From the NCBI GenBank assembly GCA_039707465.1, contig CM077651.1:17918519-17982518 (forward strand): a stretch of DNA of 64,000 bases, in the 5' to 3' direction. Below, piece by piece: positions 47,013 through 58,150 of the stretch. Under the pieces are notes generated by a model that was not told the DNA's origin, did not search any database, and saw nothing but the letters and a program-made list of their open reading frames with translations. This DNA is from Rhabdophis nuchalis. Its lineage: Eukaryota; Chordata; Lepidosauria; Squamata; Natricidae. The position numbers were made by a program, and so were the translations under genes. Position 1 is the stretch's first letter. The number at the start of each line of letters is the position of its first letter.

Positions 47013-47588
47013 TTGCTGTTCTGACCTAGACTACCCCAGCTGCATGAAGCCAAGTCCTCATCATGATAAACCCCTTTTATTTAATTTACAGTTAATTTCT
47101 CTCCAGCAAAGTCCCAGCCCACAGTCTTTCAAGATAGTTCGCAATTACCAACCTTTATCAGGCTTGGAGAGTGGCCAGGCCGATATCTTTCAGATGCTGC
47201 AATACTTGGCAAGAATGGAAGAATGAACTAATTGTCTCCTGCAAACACTCCTCCCCTTTCCCTCCTCTTTTATAACCTATGGGAGGGGCTATACACCGTC
47301 CACCTGGGGCATTAATCCCAAGTTGACCCTTATTCCTTAGCTGTTCCCTTCATCTGGCAACTCTGTACATACACACACAGGCTCCAGCTGTTTGTCTGCC
47401 CCACTGATGTCTGACTCTGAAGGCAGCTGATAACTGTCAGACGGCCTTGGCCCCATCCCTACCTCTGATGCAGAGCCCTTGTCAGAGCCTTCCCCAGTCT
47501 CCAGGACTGGCCCATATTCCTCCCCAACCTCCTCACTGTCTGAATCTGCGGCCAGCTCTGTTGGCCGCTTGCTGGCTACAACACTTGC
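47013..47588 (-). repeat. Probable solo LTR (family B)
   Basis: 47,017-47,583 begins tgttctgacc and ends gctacaaca, a TG...CA unit with ttgc on both sides (47,013-47,016 and 47,585-47,588). The cccttttatttaatt at about 47,070-47,085 gives a minus-strand polyadenylation signal. 54,225-54,640 is a second, partial copy sharing tcctcttttat, cctatgggaggggc, gtccacctg and cccaagt. A minus frame rich in Glu/Asp/Ser lies inside the LTR; it is not a recognised gene. Confidence 0.6.
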
Positions 47589-47716
47589 ACTGTTCATCAG
47601 AAAGTTTGTGATCTACATCAGATTAATAAAAACATCAAACAAATGAAAAATTATGTCTATAAATAGTTGCTAGCTGTCCATGGGGGGGGTGGGTTCTTCA
47701 CAGTCTGCTCTATTAT

Positions 47717-48170
47717 TGTCAGGGTTCCAAGTTATAATTCCATAGCAAACAAATTCCGAGGCAGATAAATTCCTCAACGAATAGTTTTATTGGATATATC
47801 ATATTGGCACAGTTCTGGTGAAAACCGACTCTGAAGGTCCCCATGGTTTTTACCTAAAAGTAGAAGTTATTCCCATTCCCCAAACAATCAGTCATGTGGT
47901 AAAATCAAGGTGTCATCTAGTTGCCTGGTAATATCATCATCCTCTCTCTGACCAGGTGTGAGAATGTCCTTGGTTCCAAGGAGAAAGTATTATATTTTGG
48001 CTACAAAACCCCAGCTATCTCTATTCCACCCACCCTATCCCTCAGCTCCAGCAACATTGAATTCCAAAATGGCTTCAGCCAGGTCACCTTCAGAGTTGAC
48101 AACCTACCTACCTGTTCCTACACACCATGGAATCAGGTTCCATCCTGAAATTGTCTGATAGATGGAGGCT
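47717..48170 (-). repeat. Probable LTR (family C)
   Basis: Starts tgtcagggttccaag, followed by attccgaggcagataaattc and gaatagttttattgga (minus-strand polyadenylation signal). This is a form recalled from squamate LTR elements. The right edge near 48,150-48,170 is uncertain and no target duplication is clear. Confidence 0.45.
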
Positions 48171-49080
48171 CCTCTTCGTTTACAAAAATCAAGAAATCAA
48201 GTAAAGTCAAACTAAAACAGTGATAGATTTGTGCTCACATATTCTTTCCAATTTTTCATTTTGCACTGTTTAGCAATATACATTCCTAATATTAGAGTTT
48301 GCATCTCTAAATACCAAAGAGATGCAAAAAATGCTTCTTGGTTTTCACTGGAAATGAATCATGTTTTGTTTTCTTCTCTCAACACATGCATTAACATTTG
48401 CAACTTTATTTATATAAAAAAAAACACAACCAAATCAGACAGACAGACACCACACCTGATGACTCTAAATACTTCAAAGCTTTCTTACAAATGCTGTACC
48501 TACCTTTTATTTCTTCCCGTTCTTCTTGTAATGTCAGGGACCTAGCAAGAAATTCTCCTTGCCCCATCTTTCTCCCCTTCAAACACAAAGGCACACACTA
48601 TCCATGCATAATTAAGTGCCTACTGACTTATAGATAGAAGACCCTTAGATAGAAAAGCCTATTTTGATCCAAAGTCAACTCAACATCAATATTTCCATGA
48701 AGATGTGGAGCTTTCAATAATCATCACATGCTGGGCTGTGAAGTTAATTAGCTACGTAAATAGGAGTTCCAGAAGAAATACAATAAGATAGTTTTGCTAG
48801 TTACTTTCCCCCCTTGAAATTGTGATCAGGATAGGTCTCTGCAACTTTCCTTTATGCCTTTTGACATCCAGAAGGGCTTGCCACTGTACTGACATCTTCG
48901 AATCAGAATATAACCAAATGGATGATTACAATCTAAGTAGCATTTTCATATTTGAAGAGTGACAAAAATCAGAACTGCTTCATGATTTTGTTACATAGTA
49001 CATATCATTTTGTGACATATCCGTAACTATTATAGTTTTACGTAATAAAAAATCTCTAAGGGATGAAAAAGGAGAGGGAG
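48171..49080. other. Non-coding stretch, nothing recognised
   Basis: No supported feature. Confidence 0.45.
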
Positions 49081-49084
49081 AGAA

Positions 49085-49158
49085 AAGGAAGGAAGGAAGG
49101 AAGGAAGGAAGGAAGGAAGGAAGGAAGGAAGGAAGGAAGGAAGGAAGGAAGGAAGGAA
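49085..49158 (+). repeat. (GGAA)n microsatellite
   Basis: About 18 GGAA units, nearly perfect. Such tracts can be ETS-factor binding clusters; nothing here shows that it acts as one. Confidence 0.97.
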
Positions 49159-50015
49159 AACTTACACAAAAACTTCTCGAAGTTAACAAATTGGTCAACA
49201 ATTGAAAATTTGGTAACTGGGGATGTCAGCTGAAATGGAGCGTAATTCATTTGGCTGAAAGTTTTATGTAAACATACCTAATTTGTATCTCCCAAATGTA
49301 CACACAAATCAATTGCACAGTTACTGCACACAAAAATAAGCAATTTGAAAATGTTGTCATGTGATTCAGCATTTAGAAATGTGCACATAGTATGAAAGAG
49401 TGTACCTAAATCTGTATTTTAGTTAATAGTAAATTTAGAACTACATTCAATTGGAGGAAAAAATATCTGCAGAATGTAGACTAGAAAACGGGCATTAGCA
49501 AAACATTGTGTAAGGTGGGTTTTGTTTTGTTTTCTTCTAAATTTGCAAATGCTTGAAATAATGAACTGAAACAAAGAAAGTTTGGAAAACAAGAGACTTG
49601 AGTTGCCCAACGTATCCATTCTTTCCCAAATAACGTGGGATTTGGTATTGAGACTTCTGGGAAGCAGGAAATGGTCTAAGATTGTAATCATACCCATAGC
49701 CAAAGGAAATTTATTCCTGCTGTATATTTTATTATGCAAGTCTGAATATATCCTTGACCTGAATATGTGTATGTTGGCTGTACATATATGCCCTAACTTG
49801 TCAGAATTGTTGGTGTGTGATTAATTAGCAAGATTACAAGGTTAGTAAGAACTGAAGTGAATTGCTCCTTCAAGTTGTCAACAAGTGAATAAGTACTATG
49901 ATCAACTACACGCAGGATGAACTTCAAGAAATTTTTAAAAAACACTTTCATGGAAACAAATTCATGAACACCTAATTCCCATAGAATTGTCTTATTGGTG
50001 TTATGTATTGGTGTA
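49159..50015. other. Non-coding stretch, nothing recognised
   Basis: No supported feature. Confidence 0.45.
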
Positions 50016-50017
50016 TA

Positions 50018-50565
50018 CATAACACCAATCCTGCGCGAGCTGCACTGGCTTCCTGTGGTCTTTCGGGTGCGCTTCAAGGTTTTGACGATCATCTTCAAAG
50101 CGCTCCATGGCTCGGGGCCTAGTTATATGCGAGACCGCCTCCTGCCCCATACATCCCTTAGACCAATACGCTCCCACAGAGAGGGCCTCCTCAGGGTGCC
50201 GTCGGCCGGACAATGCCGACTGGCGACACCCAGGGGAAGAGCCTTCTCTGTGGCAGGTCCAACCCTTTGGAACGACTTACCCCCTGAACTTCGCACCATC
50301 TCTGACCTCCGCCTCTTCCGCAAGTGTCTAAAGACACATTTGTTCCATCTAGCCGGCCTAGTTTAGCCCCCTAAACTGACTTTTAGATAGTTTTTAAATT
50401 TGGGGATTTTAATCTGGTTTTAGCACAGGATCCATTGAATTAGTTTTTTAAATTTTATATCATGTTTTGTATGTATTTTAATTTTCCTGTGCGCCGCCCT
50501 GGGTCCGCTTGGAGAAGGGCGGGGTATAAATTGAATAAATACTAAATACTAAATACTAATTGTCT
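50018..50565 (+). mobile_element. L2 LINE 3' end, truncated
   Basis: From acataacaccaatcctgcg the plus strand encodes [55 protein letters not shown] and a CLKTHLFHLAGL end at a stop near 50,366. The 3' UTR follows to agggcggggtataaattga, with a (AATACT)n-like tail. Within its length the frame is intact and very close to the 40,863-44,025 copy. Confidence 0.9.
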
Positions 50566-50625
50566 AAATATCTAGATATATATAACCATGTAGTATAGCT
50601 GTATACTATACTGCATATAGCTGTA

Positions 50626-50735
50626 TAGTCTAGTCTAGTCTAGTCTAGTCTAGTCTAGTCTAGTCTAGTCTAGTCTAGTATAGTATAGTATAGTATAGTA
50701 TAGTATTACTCATGCTCATACTCATACTCATACTA
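50626..50735 (+). repeat. (TAGTC)n / (TAGTA)n / (CTCATA)n compound repeat
   Basis: About eleven TAGTC pentamers pass abruptly into about five TAGTA pentamers, then into CTCATA hexamer-like units. Confidence 0.95.
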
Positions 50736-50819
50736 TGGCTACAGTATACCTGTATTATTATTATTCTCTTTTTTTCTATGACCTTTTCTTATTGGTATCA
50801 TTATTATGATTATTATTAT

Positions 50820-50925
50820 TCTGTTATTTGCAAGTACACTGAGAGCTTCTGTACCAGACACCAATTTCTTGTGTATCTAATCACACTTGGCCAAATAAAG
50901 TATTCTATTTTATTTTACATTATTT
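50820..50925 (+). mobile_element. Retroposon 3' tail, family uncertain
   Basis: cttgtgtatctaatcacact, tggccaaataaagtattct and attttatttta form a typical squamate LINE/SINE terminal segment with an AATAAA and a pentamer-like tail. The upstream body is not recognisable. Confidence 0.4.
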
Positions 50926-51640
50926 TTTAAATAGTTTTTATTAAACATTTTAACCTTTTAAAAAAAACCAAATACAGAAAAACCAAGATGCACGTAACAA
51001 TATAAAATAGTTTTACAGCCTTCTGTATCGGCTTACATATTTAGCTTTTATAGTTCTCTATTCTACATTGCCTTTCTATTGGTTTTAACATCTGTAATAG
51101 TGTAATAACAGTTGTACTCACAGTTGTAACAATAATAATTTGTTCGTATCACTATTATATTTACATGATGGTCAAAACTTCAAGTTTGATAGTAATTAGT
51201 AACTGGCTAATTTTTATTCAATATTAGTTCAGAAAAAGCAAAAAAAAAGACTTCTATTTCCTGTTTTATTTCTATTTTATATTATTATTTCAGCAGCAAA
51301 CTATGATATAGATCTTAATCCTCATTACCTTCCTTGCATTTGTGAAGAAATACACTATATAATAATTAACTGGAAACATTCTTGTTTTACCAAATGAATG
51401 AGAATGAAGATTGTGGGTCTCTTAGGAAGTAAAAGGAGAAAATTGTACTACAAATGATATGCCAGGTGATACATCATGCAACATGCAACCCATGTAAAGA
51501 CACACACACACACACACCCCCTTATTTTTTTAGGATCAAGGGAGAGTATATGTATTGAAAGACAGGGTGATATTAACATTTACAGTCAGTAAAAACAGCA
51601 CTAATATTCATAATTTATTAGTCAAAAGGGAAGGAATAAT
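50926..51640. other. AT-rich stretch, possible LINE 3' UTR, unclear
   Basis: 50,930-51,000 (tttttattaaacattttaac) resembles a minus-oriented L1-like 3' end but is not decisive. A short (CA)n lies at 51,500-51,516. Confidence 0.3.
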
Positions 51641-51644
51641 AATC

Positions 51645-51905
51645 ACACCATGGTATTATGTAATAATAATAGTAGCTGTAGACAGCAGAAGAAATATGAA
51701 GGAATTGGAGAAAAATCACAAAATGCAAACACCTGCAAAAACAAGTGGCGTGACTGTGGAAAGAAAACAGAGATGGTACTAAGAAGGAGCACCAGTTGGA
51801 CCCCATCGGCATTGGCAAAGTCACAATTGGTCAATTGCAAAAGGCAGCTTTACTTGGAACAACTTACATCCTCCAGTGATGCCATTAACACAATCAAGCA
51901 ACATC
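51645..51905 (+). mobile_element. Probable R4/Dong-type LINE 3' end, second copy
   Basis: Parallels 29,835-30,295: IIVAVDSRRNMKELEKNHKM in place of IDIAISGDARIENK..., then a KWRDCGKKTEM segment, and KAALLGTTYILQ-like coding at 51,840-51,880 (aggcagctttacttggaaca). It ends with ATRCLPMPSAWEGLD-type coding. Frameshifts are present. Confidence 0.5.
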
Positions 51906-52339
51906 TGCCTATGCCTAGTGCTTGGGAAGGACTCGATTAAGTTCATAAAAATACCAAATCCAGTCTAAACATCAGGCTGACCATATGACCAACTATGATA
52001 ATTCTGTTGTAATGGTTGAAATCTTAGGAGCATCAACATAAACCTGTTCTAAGCTAAGGAACTTTACGGTCAGATTTGCTCTTATTGCATCTGCAGATGT
52101 CTTTAGGAGGAGATAGAGGAGGAAGAGCTTGGATGCCATCTGGATACTTTTGTGGGCTTGCAGGCAGACAAAGGTGATCAAATTCATGGAGATTTTGTGT
52201 GGATAGGTTGTGGGTTTCTTTGCAAATAAACAGGTGAAATTCAGCTGGTGCACTAGGTGTAGTTGTACCTGGAATCAAAAACCTTGCCGACAGTAACTCA
52301 GTCTTGTTCACCATACATTTGGACTGTTGCAAAACTTTC
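51906..52339. other. Non-coding stretch, nothing recognised
   Basis: No supported feature. Confidence 0.4.
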
Positions 52340-52548
52340 CATGTAAACAGAGGTGGTATTCTACCGGTTTGGACTGACATGCCCAAACCGGTAGCAGAAA
52401 TCGCCGGTGGCCCTGCCCATCCACCCCGGCTCTATGACATCCCAATTAGGCCCTTTTTTTGCCAAAAGCGAATGCATGGAAGGCTGAGCGCACTCTCACA
52501 TTTGCGAACTGGTAGGGAAGGTAAGTGAATACCAATCCTGCATGTAAA
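52340..52548. mobile_element. hAT MITE with perfect 8-bp target duplication
   Basis: The element 52,348-52,540 (193 bp) starts cagaggtggtattctacc and ends gaataccaatcctg. Perfect catgtaaa copies flank it at 52,340-52,347 and 52,541-52,548. Inner accggtttgg/ccaaaccggt words make a subterminal inverted pair at about 52,365-52,393. Confidence 0.88.
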
Positions 52549-52965
52549 GCTCCCAAACAACCAAATCCTCATCTTCTACATCTGGTGCAAAATGCAGAAG
52601 CCAGACTACTAGCAAGAACAACTGGCTACTGCAGTAGAAAACATGACTATTTTGCTGTCTTTCTGCCTACATTTTGGATCCCTATTCGAACAACTGGTTA
52701 TTCCCTTTAAAGCTCAATGGAGCTTCAGCACAACTATATTGAAATGACCACCTGACTGAATCAATGTCAAGATTCCTCTCAGGCAGGAAATGAAGGGAAA
52801 AAAGGTAGACTAAGAGGCAAGCCTTCTCAGTACATTCCCCACAGATGTGGTTATGGCCCCCTCATTGTTGGCATTCAATGTCTCTTTTAAAGACACATTA
52901 AGCATTTTCACCGCTTCAATGTAGACTATTTTAGGAACTAGACACCATAGGAATGACAAGAAATA
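52549..52965. other. Non-coding stretch, possible LINE remnant
   Basis: Words such as cttctacatctggtgcaaaa, tgcagaagccagactacta and cactgactgaatc-like segments recall the C-terminal end of an L2-type ORF (LVQNAEARLLARTTG), but it is too decayed to place. Confidence 0.35.
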
Positions 52966-53165
52966 GACTAGAGCAGGGGTGTCAAACTCAATTGAGGACT
53001 GCATCAGGGTTGGGTTTGAGCTGGGGGGTGTGCGTGGCCAGCTCAACATCACTTGTATTGGGGTGTCTGTGGTGAGCTGAGCACTCTTCCAGTGAAAACA
53101 GGCTCCCGACCTCCATTTTCAGCTGCGATGGCCTGCTGCAACCATCTGCCACCCCTGGGCTAGAG
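52966..53165. mobile_element. hAT MITE (caggggtgtc type)
   Basis: The element 52,974-53,157 starts caggggtgtcaaactca and ends ctgccacccctg. Flanking gactagag and ggctagag match at seven of eight positions. 184 bp, no coding content. Confidence 0.75.
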
Positions 53166-53660
53166 CAGCAAAACCTAACAAGTCTGGATGGGTTTCCTCA
53201 TTCCACTATTTATCTTTGTGTGAATGAGGAAGATGCCTGTGGGAAGAAGTTTTCAACTTGGAAACTTTTGAAAAGTTGAAGCTTCAATTTTTTCTTCAGT
53301 AACATTCAACTTTCAGCCCCCTCTTGTCTGACTGTTGTCTTGGTAGCAGTTGTTCCTTGTGCCCTTCATGACCGTACACACTTCCCTCTAAATAGCCTCC
53401 CAGCATTTTTCCTCTCTCTTTGTTATATGAATGAAAGTTAGGGCAAAGTCAGCTAAAATTTATTTTTAATGTTTACTTCCTGCCCTAGGTTTAAATCGCT
53501 ACTCTTTCATACGTTCTGAAAGATGAACTCTCTCGTTTTCACCAAATAACTAGCATGTAAGATGGGGAATCCTTTATGCTATTATTGCATTATTTTTATT
53601 TTATTTTTATTTTGGTGGAGAACTATTAAAATGCAAGGATGAGAACAATCCTTGAAGATA
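53166..53660. other. Non-coding stretch, nothing recognised
   Basis: No supported feature. Confidence 0.45.
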
Positions 53661-54224
53661 ATCTAATCCAGTGATGGTGACACTTTTAGGATTAGTGTGT
53701 CAAAACTTTGGAAAATGCCTAACTGTATTCATCTGGCATGTCTCTCCCTGCCCATCAAAAGTGAACAATTCTATACCTTCCCCCAATTAGACCATCATGA
53801 ATAGCATAATTTGATTGCAGGCCTGGGCCTTGATGTCAGCCCTAAAGCCATGGCTGTCACTCAAAAATCTACTTTGCACCATTCCCCAAAGAATGTGAGC
53901 CTTGGGGAATGATACAATTGCCCTCATAGCCCAGTATTCTCCAGGATCTGAAGCATGTTGCTTACCTTCAGATAATGTTCTCTTTCAACTGACAGATATC
54001 TGTGGCTCACCTGAGGTTGCTCTGGGTCATCTGAGTCTTAAAATGGTTTCAGACAATGCTCTTCTGTGACCTATGCAGCTTCTGAAAATTGCCCAAAAGC
54101 ACCCGTCTTCTCAAACAATTTTCAGAAGGTCTGGAGATCGTACAAGATCACACTCCTTTCTCACACCATCTCTGCAGTCTTTGGAAATTGCACAAGAATG
54201 AGCTGTGCTTTCAGGGATGGTTAT

Positions 54225-54640
54225 TGTTCTCACCTAGGCTTCCCCCAAAAGCATGAAACAGATTCCTGGTCCCGACAAAAACCCTTTTATTAAATGAATG
54301 TGAATTCCTCTCATTGACATTCAGCAAAGGTCTGGTACACAGTCTTTCAAAGGTGAATTTATGTCCACAGACCTTATCTAGCTTGGAGAGCTGACATGTA
54401 AATATTTTCCAAAAACAGTGCTGTACAAGGAAAGACTTGGCATAGAGTCTCTGAGATTCACGGACAGATCTTCACACTCCTGAAATGAATGAACAAACGA
54501 TTGAATTGTTCCCTGCAAAAGCTCACTTCCCTTTCACTCCTCTTTTATTTCCTATGGGAGGGGCCATTCACTGTCCACCTGTGGCTTTACTCCCAAGTCG
54601 ACCCTGATTTCTGAGCTGTTCTTTTCTTTTGTTGTAAAAA
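54225..54640 (-). repeat. Partial LTR (family B), nested
   Basis: Begins tgttctcacctaggctt and shares blocks with the solo LTR at 47,017-47,583 (acacagtctttcaa, agcttggagag, tcctcttttat, cctatgggaggggc). It is cut at about 54,640 by LINE-like sequence. Confidence 0.6.
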
Positions 54641-55155
54641 TTTTATTGGTTTTATAACATTTATAGGAAAAGGGTGTATAGGTGTATAGAAAATTTTGGT
54701 AGCTCCCATGCTGGCAGTAGAACCCCCCCCCCCCCCCATATCACAGGTTTACAATTTTAAGTGCAACATACAAAGGATAAGCATATACAGAGTTCTTACT
54801 TTATATAAACCATATGTTCAATCCTTTCTTTCTTTGCCATTTTCAAAAATATTTCAAATACAATTACTTTTGTGACATGAGCCTTGTCGATATTGCTCCC
54901 TCCTCCTTGTCCCCAAGTGGAGGCATAGCTCCTTCTGTTCCCATATCTTGTGTTTTGCTGCTCTTTTCCCCGTCCCTGCTATCTTTGTCTCCTAGAAGGG
55001 AATAATGTTTTTTAATAAAGGCTTCTGCCTCATTTACTGTCTTAATCCTAAACCTGTTTCCCTCCCAGAAGATCAGCATTCCCTCTGGCAATAACTCTTC
55101 TGGCGGGCCACAACAGTTATTGCTGGATGTTGATGTATGCTGGTGCGTCAACCAA
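54640..55155 (-). mobile_element. Possible L1-like LINE fragment, nested
   Basis: A minus-strand frame (55,160-54,864) reads LPEGMLIFWEGNRFRIKTVN followed by a charged tail, resembling the C-terminal end of an L1-type ORF1. It is followed directly by an AT-rich 3' UTR-like stretch with a C-run at 54,723-54,737. No ORF2 lies between them, so this is either an internal deletion or a half-L1. Weak call. Confidence 0.35.
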
Positions 55156-55215
55156 AACATTATGGCATGTCACCTTTGACACATGTGCCATTGGTTTGCC
55201 ATCACTGATCTGATC

Positions 55216-56119
55216 TATGCTGTTGTACAATGGAGGACTTTATTCCTGAAGCTCCTTCTGCAGTATTCTGGGCATTAGTACTTGAACCAACGCTTCCAAA
55301 AATCTCTATTCCCTTTTCTTTTGACATTAGAAAAAAATACCATGTGTGCTAGAAAATTGTTGGACTTCCTGCTTAGCTTCTTGTACCTTTGATATCCCCC
55401 CCACCCCCCAATGTTGAGAGATATATTTATGCAATAGTTTTAGTCATGCAAAATAATAATAAACAATTCTTGGTGCAGCAATGTAGAAAATAGGTAAGTT
55501 TATTTCATATTTTCTCTCTTTCTTTCTAAAGAAATAGGGATAGGAATTATGTGCCAAACCTATAATAGAGTAGATATCATTTTCAGTAATGAGTTTAGTT
55601 ATATTTGCATTTTCTGCGTATTTGAGTCAGAACCATAGCTTTTAAAATTCATTTAGAGACATAAGTTATTAAATAAAACTGTCAGGTTAGAGAATATATA
55701 TGTAATACATTTTCACACTTCCTCAGATGTTTTAAAGTGACATATTATGCTTAGTAAATACGCATACTTTTGCTTTTATTGACTTAAATTCTTCATAAAA
55801 GCTGCCACGTGCAGAGTATTTATATTTTTAAAGCAGTATTGAAGGAAAAGTAATGTAGCACAAAGAGAAGCAATTGATAATAGTTAGATGCAGTCTGCAA
55901 AAAGCCCCTGAGCTACATTTAAGTTTATACTAAATAGAAGTAAATTGGTATTAGTTAAGATTGCATGTGTGAACTGAACTATATATATTGTGTTTCCCTG
56001 TAACACCCTATGTCAAAAGACTAAAATAAATTGATAGAGACTAAACCATACAAAATAATTTGCCAGCTCATAGTTTGACAGTTAGGCAACCCTTTAGTTT
56101 GTCCTAATTAATAAGTGTA
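55216..56119. other. AT-rich non-coding stretch, nothing recognised
   Basis: No supported feature. Confidence 0.45.
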
Positions 56120-56121
56120 TT

Positions 56122-56335
56122 TGTGATAGCAATAGCGCTTACTTATATAACTGTTTCACGATACATTACAGCCCCTCTCTAAGCAGTTTACAGAATCAGC
56201 ATATTTCCCCTAATAATTTGGGTCCTCATGTTACCAAGCCTTGAGTCAACCTTGAGCCAGTGAGGATCAAACTTCTGGCAATTGGCAGAATTAGCCTGCA
56301 ATACTGCATTCTAACCACTGTGCCACCACAGCGAT
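56122..56335 (-). mobile_element. Squamate tRNA-type SINE (family 1)
   Basis: Minus orientation; plus-strand words gatagcaatagcgcttactt, cagcccctctctaagcag, cagaatcagcatatttcccc, gagtcaaccttgagccagtg and gcattctaaccactgtgcc. Confidence 0.88.
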
Positions 56336-57125
56336 GATGGAGAAATTCAATAGAGCTTCTACTGTTTTCATGTATCTGTAAATACTAACAAATTTGGGAA
56401 TCAGTTCAGGTCACTAGTATCAATAATCTAACCCAATAACAGTACTTAATTTGGAAGGAGGAGGACGTGGAAGAGGAGTAGGAGAAGGAGGAGGATTTTT
56501 GCCCATGCAGAAAATTCCTTTGAATTTTGGGGAATTAATTCAGTAATTTAAAGATTCAACTTACTCTAAATGTCTTCAAATGAAATTTTTGAATAAAGGC
56601 TTCATAGAGGCTAAATGCCCAGGTCAAATGCAAAATACCTATTTTATCTTACCCGTGTTCTAGCATTCTCATTCTACACCATTGCGCTGCACTGAGAGAT
56701 ACATATATGCTACCTGCATCTTGATATAATATACACAGTTGCATATTTGACAAATTGAAATGAAATTCCAGATGGGATTTTAACTTCCAACAACCTCTCA
56801 TTGTTTAAAAACAGAAGCAGCTCCATTGTGTAAAGTCACAGATGCAAAGACTGTGGTGGAAAATTATTTGAAGTTGGGTCCCAATTTGTCATTTATTTTG
56901 TAAGTGCTGAGAGGTTCAAAAAATAAAAATGCACCCTTCACAGTTTACATGTAATCCCTATGGAGTCACCCCAAATCTAGATGTTCTCTATACATGAATT
57001 CCAGATAAAAAAGAACACTTACTAAGATACTTTTTATGCAAATTTTGACAATCTCTTCTGTATCAAAATCATTTTCCTGGAATGTCCCTTGATAAACCGC
57101 ACCCATTACCCTCCCCATGCTTGTG
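56336..57125. other. AT-rich non-coding stretch, nothing recognised
   Basis: A short GGA/AGG-rich run at 56,455-56,495. No supported feature otherwise. Confidence 0.45.
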
Positions 57126-57129
57126 ACAG

Positions 57130-57470
57130 CTAAAGGTAAAGGTTCCCCTTGCACATATGTGCTAGTCATTCCTGACTCTAGGGGGCAGTGCTCATTTCCG
57201 TTTCAAAACCAAAGAGCCAGCTCTGTCCAAAGACATCTCCGTGGTCATGTGGCCAGCTTGACTAAATGCTGTAAGCGCACGGAATGCTGTTACCTTCTCA
57301 TCAAAGGTGGGCCCTATTTTTTCTATTTGCATTGTTACATGCTTTTGAACGGTTAGATTGGCAGAAGCTGGGACAAATAACGGGAGCTCATTCCTTATAT
57401 GGCACAAGGGATTCAAACCACAAAACTGCTGATGTTTTTGATCAACAAGCTCAGTGTCTTACTTCTAACC
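57130..57470 (-). mobile_element. tRNA-type SINE (family 2)
   Basis: Minus orientation. ctaaaggtaaaggttcccct, attcctgactctagggggca, ctccgtggtcatgtggccag and aagggattcaaaccac (decayed box B complement). Full length but diverged. Confidence 0.85.
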
Positions 57471-57534
57471 AAATACTTCAGACAATAGCTTTGGTACCTT
57501 ATCTGCATCTCTTTTATAGTCATAGTTTCATTCA

Positions 57535-57550
57535 AGATAGATAGATAGAT

Positions 57551-57625
<75 letters not shown>

Positions 57626-57651
57626 GATAGATGATAGATAGATAGATAGAT
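57535..57651 (+). repeat. (GATA)n microsatellite, 5' side of L2
   Basis: About 28 GATA/ATAG units with three GATGATA interruptions. It continues as (GATA)n at 61,203-61,222 on the far side of the L2 element. Confidence 0.98.
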
Positions 57652-58150
57652 GGCGGGCGGCGAGTGGCTAGCGGTGGCAAATGGCGGTGATGGCCTGGTG
57701 CGGCCCGGCGCGGCCCCGGCGCGGCCTGTCAGCCCGAGTCAGAACGGCGGGGCTGCGACGAGTGGTGAGTGGCGGCGGCAAATGGTGGTGGCAGCGTGGC
57801 ATGGCCGCCCAGTCTGGTGGAAGATCGACGCCGGGGGAAGCGTCCCAAAATCGGTCCCGGCAATAGGATCAGCCGGGGCTGTTGGAGATCTGCCCTGGCA
57901 TACCGGCTTGGTTTGGAGAGGAGGTAGGCCGGGTAGCCAGGGTGTAGGACGCTGGACACGGACATGGAGGTCAAGCCGGGCGTTTTACACCAGGACACGT
58001 GAAGACTACAGTCTACAGGCCGAGCCGTGGATTTATAGTTCCAGGGAGGCGGAGACTGGAATAATAAGACCATTCCAGATTATGGGGGGGGAAAGAACTT
58101 GAGCCAGCCGCTCAATAGAGGGTTTTGGACCACTCTCCCTTCATGCGGTC
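57652..58150 (+). promoter_or_regulatory. CpG-rich 5' region of the L2 element
   Basis: The most GC- and CpG-rich half kilobase of the window (atggcgggcggcgagtgg, gcggcccggcgcggcccc, caggacacgtgaag with a CACGTG E-box at about 57,991-57,996). It ends with a ccattccagattat segment before the main frame. By analogy with other LINEs it is likely an internal promoter. The alternative is that it also carries a decayed ORF1; a 150-codon frame (57,650-58,102) looks compositional. Confidence 0.5.

Larger units (their letters stand above)
53661..55215. mobile_element. Long non-autonomous hAT element with nested inserts
   Basis: Ends cagtgatggtgacac (53,669) and tggtttgccatcactg (55,207) are inverted. 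Flanks atctaatc (53,661-53,668) and atctgatc (55,208-55,215) match at seven of eight positions. The 1.54-kb interior has its own body to about 54,224, then a partial LTR (54,225-54,640) and a LINE-like piece (54,640-55,155), so later elements seem to have landed inside it. Confidence 0.6.

Noticed and set aside
57650..58102. A 150-codon frame before the L2 main frame as ORF1
   Set aside because: The composition follows the GC-rich 5' region, with no coiled coil, RRM or zinc knuckle; kept only as an alternative in the 5' region entry.
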